From: Bacteroidota bacterium | GTDB lineage: Bacteria; Bacteroidota; Bacteroidia; Bacteroidales; CAIWKO01 | Direction: 5' to 3' | Length of the DNA stretch: 64,000 nucleotides | Assembly (NCBI GenBank): GCA_037133915.1 | Contig: JBAXND010000002.1 | Span: 124,001 to 188,000, forward strand | Shown here: one piece after another, positions 45,071 through 53,528 of the stretch | Layout of the letters: every line of letters begins with the position of its first letter | Position numbering within the stretch: position 1 is the stretch's first letter | Translations under genes and position numbers: made by a program | The notes under the pieces: model-generated | Seen by the model: the letters and a program-made list of their open reading frames with translations, nothing else | The model's database searches: none | What the model was told of the DNA's origin: nothing

Positions 45071-45078
45071 TAAATTTG
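45071..45078 (+). promoter_or_regulatory. -7 element of the asparagine synthase gene
   Basis: TAAATTTG (TAnnTTTG), 19 bases before the ATG at 45098 and only three bases past the stop codon of the preceding gene. Confidence 0.55.
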
Positions 45079-45097
45079 CAGAAGCAAATCAACAATC

Positions 45098-46960
45098 ATG
45101 TGTGGAATAACAGGCTTTTATTCACCTTCCGGGAAATTCAATGAAGACGGTCTTCATCGTATGACCGATGTTATTGCGCATCGCGGACCCGATGCCGCAG
45201 GCTATTTCATGGAAGGGCCCGTGGGGCTCGGACATCGCAGGCTGAGTATTATTGACCTTTCTGCGTCAGCCAATCAGCCGATGCTTTCGCATGATGAGCG
45301 TTATGCCATGGTGTTCAACGGCGAGATTTATAATTATATGGAGATTGTTCCCGATCTCCGCGCGTCAAGGCCTTCATTGCAATTAAAAACCACTTCAGAT
45401 ACTGAAGTTATACTTGAAGCATTTATTGAATGGGGACCGCAGTTCGTTCATAAAATGAACGGCATGTTTGCCATTGCCATCTACGACAGGAAAGAAAAAA
45501 ATCTGCACGTTTTTCGCGACAGGATGGGCATCAAGCCGATTTATTATTTTCTCGACGGAAATAATTTTGCTTTCGCATCGGAGCTGAAAGCCTTGGTGCA
45601 ACTGCCTTACGTGAAGCAATCGTTGAACATCAACAAAAGAGCCATTAATGAATTCCTGCATCTGGGCTACATTCCGGGACCTGACAGTATTTACAGCAGC
45701 ATCTCCAAATTTCCTTCAGGCAGTTATGGTGTGATGAGTGGTGAGGGCTTGAAAATCGAGAATTTCTGGAATCCTGATGATAAGATAAAAAAGGAGATAA
45801 TCACGGACGAAGTTCAGGCCAAGGAAATGCTCCATAACCTTATTGTTTCTTCGGCAAAATACCGTCTTATCAGTGATGTTCCTTACGGAACATTTTTAAG
45901 CGGAGGCATTGATTCGAGTGTTGTTACGGCAGCCGCACAAAGCGTTTCATCAGCACCGCTCAATACCTTTTCAATAGGCTTCGGCGAATCAAAATACGAT
46001 GAATCGGGTTATGCCCGAAAAGTTGCGGAGCATCTGGGTACAAAACATCACGAATTTACGGTGTCTGAAAAAGATGCGATGGAGCTTATTCCTGAATTGT
46101 ATTCGGTGTATGATGAGCCGTATGCCGACTCATCGGCGGTTCCAACCATGCTTGTATCTAAGCTTGCCCGGCAGCATGTAACCATGACACTTTCGGGCGA
46201 TGGCGGCGATGAACTTTTTTCGGGTTATGGCGCCTATCGCTGGGCCGAACGCCTCAGCAGTCCGCTGTATAAAACATTCCGTAAGCCTCTGGCAGCGGTA
46301 ATGTCGTTGCGTGACGACCGTTACCGCCGTGCTGCAAAAGTCCTTCAGTATCCTTCTTTTGAAACACTGAAAAGCCATGTTTTTTCTCAGGAACAAAATA
46401 TGTTCACCCGTTCCGAAATACAAAATATTCTGGAACCCGGATTTGTCTGTCCGTTTACGCTGCATGAGAATTTCAGTGGATTGAACCGCACCCTTTCAGC
46501 ACCTGAAGCTCAGGCGCTTTTTGACATTCACCATTATCTTAAAGATGACCTTCTGGTAAAAGTGGATCGCGCCACCATGAAATATTCGCTTGAAACACGC
46601 GTTCCATTGCTTGATTACAGAATTGTTGAATTTGCGCTCAACCTTTCGCATGATTTGAAATACCTCAACGGCACCATGAAATACCTGCTCAAACAGGTAT
46701 TGTACGATTTTCTGCCTGCAGCATTGTTTGCCCGTCCCAAATGGGGTTTCTCTATACCGTTGTCGCGCTGGCTTGGTGGCGAGCTGAAATATTTACAGGA
46801 TGAATTTCTTTCAGACGACATCATTAAAAAACATGGTGTTATTAACGTTTCTGCCGTTCATGAGCTGAAACGCCTGTATAACGAAAAAGGTCACGAACAC
46901 CTGTATAACAGGCTCTGGCTGCTCATTGTGCTGCATCAATTCCTCGAAAACAAAGACTGA
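45098..46960 (+). CDS. asnB: Asparagine synthase (glutamine-hydrolysing)
   Basis: It has 620 residues. The N-terminal class II glutamine amidotransferase domain (2-210) has the Cys2 nucleophile (MCGITGFYSPSG) and HRGPDAAGYF. The C-terminal synthetase domain has the ATP PP-loop SGGIDSSVV at about 268, then SIGFGESKYDESGYA and LSGDGGDELFSGY. The reaction is Asp + Gln + ATP to Asn + Glu + AMP + PPi. AsnB-like proteins also modify sugars in surface polysaccharide loci, and several glycan genes lie in this window, but the immediate neighbours do not decide between the roles. The start MCGI is fixed by the required N-terminal Cys. Confidence 0.93.
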   Translation: MCGITGFYSPSGKFNEDGLHRMTDVIAHRGPDAAGYFMEGPVGLGHRRLSIIDLSASANQPMLSHDERYAMVFNGEIYNYMEIVPDLRASRPSLQLKTTSDTEVILEAFIEWGPQFVHKMNGMFAIAIYDRKEKNLHVFRDRMGIKPIYYFLDGNNFAFASELKALVQLPYVKQSLNINKRAINEFLHLGYIPGPDSIYSSISKFPSGSYGVMSGEGLKIENFWNPDDKIKKEIITDEVQAKEMLHNLIVSSAKYRLISDVPYGTFLSGGIDSSVVTAAAQSVSSAPLNTFSIGFGESKYDESGYARKVAEHLGTKHHEFTVSEKDAMELIPELYSVYDEPYADSSAVPTMLVSKLARQHVTMTLSGDGGDELFSGYGAYRWAERLSSPLYKTFRKPLAAVMSLRDDRYRRAAKVLQYPSFETLKSHVFSQEQNMFTRSEIQNILEPGFVCPFTLHENFSGLNRTLSAPEAQALFDIHHYLKDDLLVKVDRATMKYSLETRVPLLDYRIVEFALNLSHDLKYLNGTMKYLLKQVLYDFLPAALFARPKWGFSIPLSRWLGGELKYLQDEFLSDDIIKKHGVINVSAVHELKRLYNEKGHEHLYNRLWLLIVLHQFLENKD

Positions 46961-47029
46961 TTATGTCATTCTAAGCGCTTCATGCCCAAAATCAGTATGA
47001 TTGTTACCATAAAATGCTGTTTTGTGGAC

Positions 47030-47037
47030 TACCTTTG
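47030..47037 (+). promoter_or_regulatory. -7 element of the glutathione peroxidase-like gene
   Basis: TACCTTTG (TAnnTTTG), 18 bases before the ATG at 47056. It excludes the upstream in-frame start at 47014. Confidence 0.6.
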
Positions 47038-47055
47038 TATTCAATATGTAAGTCT

Positions 47056-47535
47056 ATGAAAACATTTCACGATTTCAGCGCAACCACCATCGACGGGAAA
47101 GAATTCGCCATGGCGCAGCTCAAAGGCAAAAAAATTCTGGTAGTGAATGTGGCATCTAAATGCGGATTTACGCCACAATACGCACAACTCGAAGAACTTT
47201 ATAAAAAATACGGCGGCGATAAATTTGTTATCATCGGTTTTCCTGCCAATAATTTTCTGTGGCAGGAGCCCGGCAGCGACGAGCAAATAGCACAGTTCTG
47301 CTCCCTCAAATACGGCGTCACCTTCCCGATGTTTTCAAAAATTTCGGTCAAAGGGAAAAATATACATCCCATTTATGAATGGCTCACCCAAAAAGAGCTG
47401 AACGGCGTGGCTGATGCCAAAGTGAAATGGAACTTTCAGAAGTTCATGATTGACGAAAACGGGCAGTGGGCAGATGTTGCATTATCTGCTGAAAGCCCGC
47501 TCAGTGAACGCATCCTCAGCTGGATTCAAAAATAG
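47056..47535 (+). CDS. Glutathione peroxidase-like thiol peroxidase
   Basis: It has 159 residues with no signal peptide, so it is cytoplasmic. It is a Cys-type member of the GPx family: peroxidatic Cys36 in VASKCGFTPQY (Cys, not selenocysteine), likely resolving Cys82 in QFCSLKYGVTFPMF, and the conserved Trp125-Asn126 in KWNFQKF. Bacterial members usually draw electrons from thioredoxin. The motif normally written FPxNQFxxQEPG reads FPANNFLWQEPG, so the catalytic-tetrad Gln is replaced by Asn66. The start at 47056 gives MKTFHDF and follows the promoter; the frame upstream to 47014 overlaps it. It appears to be monocistronic. Confidence 0.9.
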   Translation: MKTFHDFSATTIDGKEFAMAQLKGKKILVVNVASKCGFTPQYAQLEELYKKYGGDKFVIIGFPANNFLWQEPGSDEQIAQFCSLKYGVTFPMFSKISVKGKNIHPIYEWLTQKELNGVADAKVKWNFQKFMIDENGQWADVALSAESPLSERILSWIQK

Positions 47536-47578
47536 ATTTTAGATTATTGACGAAGACCGATAAGCAAATTATTTTTTT

Positions 47579-47635
47579 GTTTGTCTTTTTTCTTATGTCT
47601 TAAGTCTGTCATCTAATTAAGTCTGCTTTCTAATT
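47579..47635. repeat. Interspersed AGAC/TTAAG-type low-complexity repeat
   Basis: The minus-strand reading contains the segment TTAAGACATAAGAAAAAAGA followed by CAAAC (47579-47603), close to the segment beside the stop codon at 54654. Further AAGTCT/TTAGA units run to about 47635. The rest of the 141-bp gap holds only the promoter of the S41 gene. Confidence 0.65.
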
Positions 47636-47648
47636 TCCAACTTCTGCG

Positions 47649-47656
47649 TACATTTG
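47649..47656 (+). promoter_or_regulatory. -7 element of the S41 peptidase gene
   Basis: TACATTTG (TAnnTTTG), 20 bases before the ATG at 47677. Confidence 0.6.
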
Positions 47657-47676
47657 TCATCTCTATCTGAAACTAT

Positions 47677-49278
47677 ATGAAAAACAGAGCTTATATCTAT
47701 CTGCCTATCTGGTTTGCTTTGGCTGTGGTTACAGGCATTTTTATCGGGGCAAAATTAATTCCCGCCATTGGCGGTGATAGCGGCATTTTTTCAGCAGCAC
47801 CATCGCGCTACGACAAGATTAATGATGTAATCAATTACATCGAGAATGATTACGTTGACAATGTTGATAAAGACAGCCTCACCGATAAGGCCATTTCGGG
47901 CATGCTGCAGGGGCTTGATCCGCATTCGGTCTATATCCCGAAATCGGAGTTCGATGATGTGAACGACCCGTTACAAGGCAACTTCGACGGCATTGGCGTG
48001 CAGTTTAGGTTAATAAGAGACAGTATTACCGTTATAAACACCGTTCCCGGCGGACCATCGGAAAAAGAGGGTGTGATGGGCGGCGACCGTATTGTGAAAA
48101 TTGATAACAAGACCGTTTGCGGCATAAAAATTAAAGACGAGGATGTTATGAAAAAGCTCAAGGGTAAACGGGGCACCGAAGTAACAATCGGAGTTTACCG
48201 CAAAGGCAATAATGACCTGTTGAGTTTTAAAATTGTTCGTGGTGTGATACCCACAAATTCTGTGGATATTGCCTATATGGCAGCTCCCGGAACCGGATAT
48301 ATCAAGCTCAGTAAATTCTCTGCAACTACCTATGAAGAAGTAATGAACGCACTGATGAAACTCGAAAGCATGGGTATGCAATCGCTGATTTTAGATTTGC
48401 GGGGCAATGGTGGCGGCTACTTTGATGCATCCATAAAAATTGCCGATGAATTTTTAGAACAGGGGAATCTTATTGTTTATACAGAAGGTTTTCATCGCAA
48501 AAAGAAAGAATATTTTGCAACCAAAGAAGGGCTCTTTGAAAAAAACAAGATGGTGGTTCTTATCGACGAATGGTCCGCATCGGCAAGTGAAATTGTTGCA
48601 GGCGCCATTCAGGATAACGACCGCGGATTGATTATCGGACGGCGTTCTTTCGGGAAAGGGCTGGTGCAGGAACAAACCCCGCTGGCAGATGGTTCGGCTA
48701 TTAGGCTTACCGTGGCCCGCTATCATACTCCCTCAAAACGATGCATACAGAAACCTTACAACAAAGGCATTGAAGAATATTACAATGATTTTTACAAGCG
48801 CGTGCTCGACGATGATGCCATGGACAGCCTGAATTTTGTGGATACCGTGAAGTACAAAACTAAAAATGGCCGTATCGTTTACGGTGGTGGTGGCATTATG
48901 CCCGATATTTATGTTTCTATGAAATCTGAGGACTACAGCGACTATTATAAGAAAATAATGAGCAAAGGGCTCATAGCACAGTTTGGATGGGAATATGCCG
49001 ATAAGAACCGTCGCATGTTGCGTGCTTACGGAAGTGCAAAGAACTTTATCACGCTATTCTCCATCAATCAAACGATTATGGACGAGTTTACTGTTTTTGC
49101 GGAAAAGGCCGGCATAAAGAATGATACGCCGGGGCAGCAGCAATCGGATAAGCTGATACGCGCACAACTCAAAGGTGCCATCGGACGGAATATTTTTGAT
49201 GATGCGGCATTCTATCCGGTGATACTGCCTGTCGATAAAATATTTCAAAAAGCACTGGAAGCGCTTGGCAAAAGATAG
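47677..49278 (+). CDS. S41 family C-terminal processing peptidase (CtpA/Prc-like)
   Basis: It is a periplasmic, membrane-anchored serine protease, 533 residues. An N-terminal signal/anchor helix (8-27) precedes a helical segment, a PDZ domain (about 85-190; GNFDGIGVQFRLIRDSITVINTVPGGPSEKEGVMGGDRIVKID) and the S41 catalytic domain. Catalytic Ser lies in DEWSASASEIVAGAIQDN (about 302) and the Lys general base in RRSFGKGLVQ (about 327), the S-K dyad. The ~140-residue C-terminal tail is common in Bacteroidetes members. It likely trims or degrades periplasmic proteins. A promoter separates it from the peroxidase gene upstream. Confidence 0.93.
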   Translation: MKNRAYIYLPIWFALAVVTGIFIGAKLIPAIGGDSGIFSAAPSRYDKINDVINYIENDYVDNVDKDSLTDKAISGMLQGLDPHSVYIPKSEFDDVNDPLQGNFDGIGVQFRLIRDSITVINTVPGGPSEKEGVMGGDRIVKIDNKTVCGIKIKDEDVMKKLKGKRGTEVTIGVYRKGNNDLLSFKIVRGVIPTNSVDIAYMAAPGTGYIKLSKFSATTYEEVMNALMKLESMGMQSLILDLRGNGGGYFDASIKIADEFLEQGNLIVYTEGFHRKKKEYFATKEGLFEKNKMVVLIDEWSASASEIVAGAIQDNDRGLIIGRRSFGKGLVQEQTPLADGSAIRLTVARYHTPSKRCIQKPYNKGIEEYYNDFYKRVLDDDAMDSLNFVDTVKYKTKNGRIVYGGGGIMPDIYVSMKSEDYSDYYKKIMSKGLIAQFGWEYADKNRRMLRAYGSAKNFITLFSINQTIMDEFTVFAEKAGIKNDTPGQQQSDKLIRAQLKGAIGRNIFDDAAFYPVILPVDKIFQKALEALGKR

Positions 49279-49302
49279 AATGCATTTCTCGTTGTGTTTT
49301 TC

Positions 49303-49310
49303 TATATTTG
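49303..49310 (+). promoter_or_regulatory. -7 element of the AI-2E family transporter gene
   Basis: TATATTTG (TAnnTTTG), 25 bases before the ATG at 49336. Confidence 0.55.
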
Positions 49311-49335
49311 TGGATATTAATACCGCCATACTGTG

Positions 49336-50430
49336 ATGACAAAAAAGAAAAGCTGGATTATTATTGCCGTGCTGGTACTGTTGTTCGGGTTCCTTGCATG
49401 GTATTTTTCAAACATCATCATTTATATTGCCGTTTCCACGGTGCTTTCCATAATCGGACGTCCGCTTGTAGCCTTGTTTGATAAAATAAAAATAGGCCGT
49501 TTCCGCTTTCCGCACAGCCTCAGTGCGCTGCTTACACTGCTCATTATTTTTGCATTTATTGCAGGCATTCTCACACTGCTTTTGCCAATGCTGCTGAATC
49601 AGGCCAGTATTATTTCCAATATCGATTCCGAAACATTCCTGAACAGCTTCAGAGAACCACTTGAAAAACTGCAACAGCTGCTTCTTAAATATCAGGTTAT
49701 TACACCCGATCAGGATGTTGAAACAATTGTTTCTGACAAACTTTTTTCCTTCGTACACAACCTCAGCATCCCCGATATAATAAATACAATCATTGGCCTG
49801 GTCGGTAATATTTTTGTTGCCTTTTTTGCAATTGCATTCATTACCTTCTTTTTCCTGAAACAAAATAATATGCTTTTAAGCGGTATTATGCTGGTGACAA
49901 AAGTTGAAATGCAATCGGAAGTGAAGCATGTTTACATTAAAAGCATTCGTTTGCTGTCGCGGTATTTTATCGGCATGCTTTTAGACCTCGCCATCGTGAT
50001 GTCTTTGATAGCCCTGGGTATGTGGGGAATCGGGCTTAAAAATGCGCTGATGATCGGCATACTTGCCGGGATGATGAATATTATTCCGTACGTGGGTCCG
50101 ATGATTGGCGCCGGAATTGCCATTATGCTTGCCGTTACCGGGAATATTGATGCTGATTTGAACACGGTGCTTGCCCCGATGATTCTGAAAATTTGCGGAA
50201 TACTTGTAGTAATCAACCTCACCGATGCCATGCTGATTCAACCGACTATTTATTCAAAGAGTGTGAAAACGCACCCACTGGAAATTTTTCTGGTAATCAT
50301 GATAGCCGGCAGTGCCGCGGGAATCACAGGAATGATACTTGCCATACCTGCCTATACGTTTATCCGCATCATTCTTAAAGAGTTTTTCAGTTCTTCACGA
50401 TTCGTAAAAAAACTGACAGCAAAAATCTGA
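49336..50430 (+). CDS. AI-2E family transporter (DUF20/TqsA-PerM type)
   Basis: It is an inner-membrane protein, 364 residues. Layout: two N-terminal helices (about 9-45), a third near 62-82, a soluble helical insert with a long amphipathic segment (about 90-150), then five helices. Typical motifs are FFLKQNN after the fifth helix, and GMMNIIPYVGPMIGAGIAIML followed by PTIYSKSVKTHPLEIFLVIMIAGSAAG. Family members are permeases or Na+/H+-linked transporters; AI-2 export is shown only for some, so no substrate is implied. A GTG immediately precedes the ATG used. It lies 14 bp from the radical SAM gene and is probably co-transcribed with it. Confidence 0.9.
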   Translation: MTKKKSWIIIAVLVLLFGFLAWYFSNIIIYIAVSTVLSIIGRPLVALFDKIKIGRFRFPHSLSALLTLLIIFAFIAGILTLLLPMLLNQASIISNIDSETFLNSFREPLEKLQQLLLKYQVITPDQDVETIVSDKLFSFVHNLSIPDIINTIIGLVGNIFVAFFAIAFITFFFLKQNNMLLSGIMLVTKVEMQSEVKHVYIKSIRLLSRYFIGMLLDLAIVMSLIALGMWGIGLKNALMIGILAGMMNIIPYVGPMIGAGIAIMLAVTGNIDADLNTVLAPMILKICGILVVINLTDAMLIQPTIYSKSVKTHPLEIFLVIMIAGSAAGITGMILAIPAYTFIRIILKEFFSSSRFVKKLTAKI

Positions 50431-50444
50431 TTTATTCATAATTC

Positions 50445-51467
50445 ATGCCTGTCACAGCCTTTCGCGACGCTCGTAACCTCATAAAAATCCTCACCCTGAA
50501 ACGGGTGTGGAATTATATTGTGCTGCGCCTGAGCTATGGGTTTTCCGTAATGTTCGGAACACCTGTACATGCCGGAAAACCTTCGTTCATTAGTATTGAA
50601 CCGGCCAATGTGTGCAACCTGCGTTGCTCCGAGTGCATCACGGGAACCGGCGGATTTACCAGACCGCAGGGGATGATGAGTCCGCATGTTTTTGAGAGCG
50701 CTCTGGCTGCAATTCCTCAAGAAACATTTTATCTGAACCTTTATTTTCAGGGTGAACCGTATATGAATCCTTCTTTTTTCAATTTTGTGCTTGGCGCGAA
50801 AAAACGAAAAATGTACATCGCGGTTTCCACCAACGGGCATTTCCTGAATGACGAAAACATTCGTTCAACGGTACATTCCGGAATTGACAGGCTCATAGTT
50901 TCATTAGACGGTGCCGATGCTGATACATATACGGATTATCGCCGTGGCGGCGATTTTAATAAAGTTGTTGAGGGTATTAAACGATTGACGGCCTGCCGGA
51001 ATAGTGAAAAATCACTAACGCCTTTTATTGTATTGCAGTTTCTTGTCAGCGAAAAAAATCAGCATCAGCTTGCCTTGATACAACAGCTTGCAAAAGAACT
51101 GGGTGCCGACAAACTTGAACTGAAAACAATGCAGGTGCTGAACACCGAAGCTCCTGTTGTGACCGTGCCATCTGACGAGCGCTACAGCCGTTACAGAAAA
51201 AATCCGGAGGGCGTTCTGATTGCAAAAAACAATCTTCCAAACCGTTGCTTCAGAATGTGGAGCGCCCCCGTTATCTGCCAAAACGGCGATGTAGCTCCCT
51301 GCTGCTATGATAAAGATGCGGCGCATACCATGGGAAATATTATAGAAAGCAATCTGTTTGATATCTGGAAAAATCCGTCATACCGGGCATTCCGCAAACG
51401 CATTTTCAGTAATAGAAAATCAGTGGAAATGTGTCGCAATTGTACCGAAGGGAGCAGGTATAATTGA
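50445..51467 (+). CDS. Radical SAM/SPASM domain protein
   Basis: It has 340 residues. The radical SAM cluster motif is CNLRCSEC (Cys57, Cys61, Cys64; C-x3-C-x2-C). LNLYFQGEPYMNPSFF follows with the GGEP-like element as QGEP, then VSTNGHFL and LIVSLDGADADTY. The C-terminal SPASM-like auxiliary cluster region has Cys residues in NRCFRMWSAPVICQNGDVAPCCYDKD and MCRNCTEG. SPASM enzymes usually modify peptides or sugars/cofactors; no substrate peptide is seen nearby. The upstream 40 residues are an N-terminal extension with amphipathic helices. It follows the AI-2E family gene by 14 bp. Confidence 0.9.
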   Translation: MPVTAFRDARNLIKILTLKRVWNYIVLRLSYGFSVMFGTPVHAGKPSFISIEPANVCNLRCSECITGTGGFTRPQGMMSPHVFESALAAIPQETFYLNLYFQGEPYMNPSFFNFVLGAKKRKMYIAVSTNGHFLNDENIRSTVHSGIDRLIVSLDGADADTYTDYRRGGDFNKVVEGIKRLTACRNSEKSLTPFIVLQFLVSEKNQHQLALIQQLAKELGADKLELKTMQVLNTEAPVVTVPSDERYSRYRKNPEGVLIAKNNLPNRCFRMWSAPVICQNGDVAPCCYDKDAAHTMGNIIESNLFDIWKNPSYRAFRKRIFSNRKSVEMCRNCTEGSRYN

Positions 51468-51523
51468 TAAATAATTGTTTATTTTTACGGAAACAATAAC
51501 AAGAAGCATTAAACCATTTCATC

Positions 51524-51976
51524 ATGATTACAAAAGCAAACATCGACCGTTTTTTTGAAAGTAAAACCCTCGCTATTGCAGGTGTTTCCAGAAATCCTAA
51601 AAAATTCCCGAATGCCGTATTTCTTGAACTTCAGAAAAAAGGATTTACGGTTTATCCCATCAACCCGAATACCGATGAGATTGCGGGCGTGAAATGCTAC
51701 CGCGACGTGGCATCACTTCCGGCAGGAGTAGAAAGCCTTGCTATCATTACCAAAAAGGACAAAACAGAATCGCTTGTGGATGCGGCAATTGCCCGTGGAA
51801 TGAAGAATGTCTGGATACAGCAAATGTCTGAAACACCCGCTGCTGTTGATAAAGCTACCAAAGCAGGCATTAACCTGATTTATAAAAAATGCCTTTTTAT
51901 GTTTTCGGAGCCTGTCGGCGGCATGCATAAATTCCACCGGAGCATCAAAAAACTGTTCGGCTCGCTTCCACAATAG
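51524..51976 (+). CDS. CoA-binding domain protein (YccU-like)
   Basis: It has 150 residues, a single Rossmann-like CoA-binding fold: AIAGVSRNPKKFPNAVFLELQKKGFTVYPINPNTDEIAGVKCYRDVASLP, then ESLAIITKKDKTESLVDAAIARGMKNVWIQ. The last ~35 residues include KKCLFMFSEPVGGMHKFHR, typical of the small stand-alone CoA-binding family. The role is unknown; related folds occur in succinyl-CoA synthetase and acyl-CoA synthetases. It lies 56 bp after the radical SAM gene and may be transcribed with it. A near-consensus TATTTTTA precedes the start. Confidence 0.88.
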   Translation: MITKANIDRFFESKTLAIAGVSRNPKKFPNAVFLELQKKGFTVYPINPNTDEIAGVKCYRDVASLPAGVESLAIITKKDKTESLVDAAIARGMKNVWIQQMSETPAAVDKATKAGINLIYKKCLFMFSEPVGGMHKFHRSIKKLFGSLPQ

Positions 51977-52125
51977 CTAAATTTCGGGTTCAGAATACCA
52001 ACAATTAATGTTTGCTCCTGATTTTCAGGCATACCCGTCGTTGAAAAAATATTTTTTTTTAACCGCTTTTGCTAAGGATTTTTTTTATTTTAGTTGAGCG
52101 ATCAAATCAAAAAAAAACACACCTT

Positions 52126-52740
52126 ATGCATATAGCGATAGCAGGGAATATCGGCTCCGGAAAAACCACGCTCAGCAGCCTGCTGGCGAAAAACTTTAAG
52201 TGGGAAGCACAATATGAAGACGTTGATACAAACCCGTATCTGCACAGCTTCTATGAAGACATGCAGCGCTGGTCGTTCAACCTGCAGGTGTACTTTCTGA
52301 ACAGCCGGTTCAGACAGATTATACGCATTCGCGAAGGTGAGAAAACCGTAGTGCAGGACCGCACCATTTACGAAGATGCTTATATTTTTGCGTCCAACCT
52401 GCATTCAATGGGGCTGATGTCAACACGCGATTTCGAAAACTATAAATCGCTGTTTGAACTGATGGCATCCTTTATCAAACCTCCCGATTTACTCATATAC
52501 CTGCGTGCCGAAGTATCAACGCTTGTTCGTCAGATTCAGAAACGCGGAAGGGATTATGAGAATTCCATTCGCATTGATTATCTCACACGCCTCAACGAAC
52601 GTTACGAAGCATGGATTTCATCCTATTCAGCCGGGAAATTACTTATCCTTGACGTGGACAATAAGAATTTTCAGGAAAATCCGGCCGACCTGGAAGAAAT
52701 CATCAATAAAATCAATGCTGAATTGTACGGACTTTTTTAA
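52126..52740 (+). CDS. Deoxynucleoside kinase (dNK/dGK-type)
   Basis: It phosphorylates deoxynucleosides for salvage. It has 204 residues from the ATG at 52126 (MHIAIAGNIGSGKTT). Motifs: P-loop GNIGSGKTT at 7-15; substrate pocket FYEDMQRWSFNLQVYFLNSRF; the DRS-like motif in VVQDRTIYEDAYIF; and the LID arginines in RGRDYENSIRIDYLTRLNERYEAW. This is the classical deoxyadenosine/deoxyguanosine kinase family of Bacteroidetes and Gram-positives; specificity cannot be read by eye. The frame extends upstream to 52069 but that part is not conserved in the family, so the later ATG is used. Confidence 0.93.
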   Translation: MHIAIAGNIGSGKTTLSSLLAKNFKWEAQYEDVDTNPYLHSFYEDMQRWSFNLQVYFLNSRFRQIIRIREGEKTVVQDRTIYEDAYIFASNLHSMGLMSTRDFENYKSLFELMASFIKPPDLLIYLRAEVSTLVRQIQKRGRDYENSIRIDYLTRLNERYEAWISSYSAGKLLILDVDNKNFQENPADLEEIINKINAELYGLF

Positions 52741-52781
52741 ATCCTGCGTTTTCACATTTTCTGTTATAAAAAAGTATTATC

Positions 52782-53528
52782 ATGAAAGTTGTCGGCATCA
52801 TTCCCGCTCGATTTGCTTCAACACGCTTTCCGGGTAAACCCCTGGCGTTGATACAGGGCAAAACCATGATACAGCGTGTTTATGAGCAGGCATCGCAATC
52901 GGCTGTGCTGAATGATTTGTATGTCGCTACCGACGATGAGCGGATTGAAAACCATGTAAAGGAATTTGGCGGAAAAGCCATGATGACCTCGGCATCGCAC
53001 CTTACAGGTACAGAACGCTGCAACGAAGTTATAAGCATTCTGGCGGCAAAAGGCAGCGTGTTTGATGTCGCCATTAATATTCAGGGCGACGAACCCTTTA
53101 TAAACCCTGAGCAGATTGACCTTGTGGCGAAATGCTTTTCTAACAAAGAGGTGCAGATTGCTACTCTGGTTAAAAAAATAAGCAATGCAGCCGACCTGCT
53201 GAATACTTCTGTGATGAAAGTGGTTGTTGGGCTTGACAACAAGGCACTGTATTTCTCCCGGCAGCCTATTCCATTTATCAGAGGTCGTCAGAACGGCGAC
53301 TGGCTTGTACATCATACGTTCTACAAGCATATTGGCATTTACGCTTACCGTGCGGAAGTTCTTACGGCAATAGCAAAACTGCAACCCACTCCTCTTGAAA
53401 TGGCCGAGTCGCTTGAGCAACTCCGATGGCTCGAGAACGGATATAAAATTTACGTCGCATTCACAGAGCACGAAAGCCATTCCATAGACACACCGGAAGA
53501 TATTGATAATGCCACGACCGATTTATAA
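52782..53528 (+). CDS. kdsB: 3-deoxy-manno-octulosonate cytidylyltransferase
   Basis: It activates Kdo with CTP to CMP-Kdo for lipopolysaccharide core assembly. It has 248 residues, the normal length. Motifs: IIPARFASTRFPGKPLALI (nucleotide-binding loop), IQGDEPFINPEQI (metal/substrate), YFSRQPIPFIRG and YKHIGIYAYRAEVL. It overlaps the ATG of the PagL-like gene by 20 bp, so the two are translationally coupled. It lies 41 bp after the deoxynucleoside kinase gene. Confidence 0.96.
   Translation: MKVVGIIPARFASTRFPGKPLALIQGKTMIQRVYEQASQSAVLNDLYVATDDERIENHVKEFGGKAMMTSASHLTGTERCNEVISILAAKGSVFDVAINIQGDEPFINPEQIDLVAKCFSNKEVQIATLVKKISNAADLLNTSVMKVVVGLDNKALYFSRQPIPFIRGRQNGDWLVHHTFYKHIGIYAYRAEVLTAIAKLQPTPLEMAESLEQLRWLENGYKIYVAFTEHESHSIDTPEDIDNATTDL

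Noticed and set aside
47056..47535. Possible selenoprotein glutathione peroxidase
   Set aside because: The active-site codon is a Cys codon (Cys36), not TGA, and no SECIS-like structure is needed.
52818..53480. Long minus-strand open frame (220 codons) opposite kdsB
   Set aside because: It lies wholly within kdsB, whose motifs are clear. Its translation has no recognisable domain.
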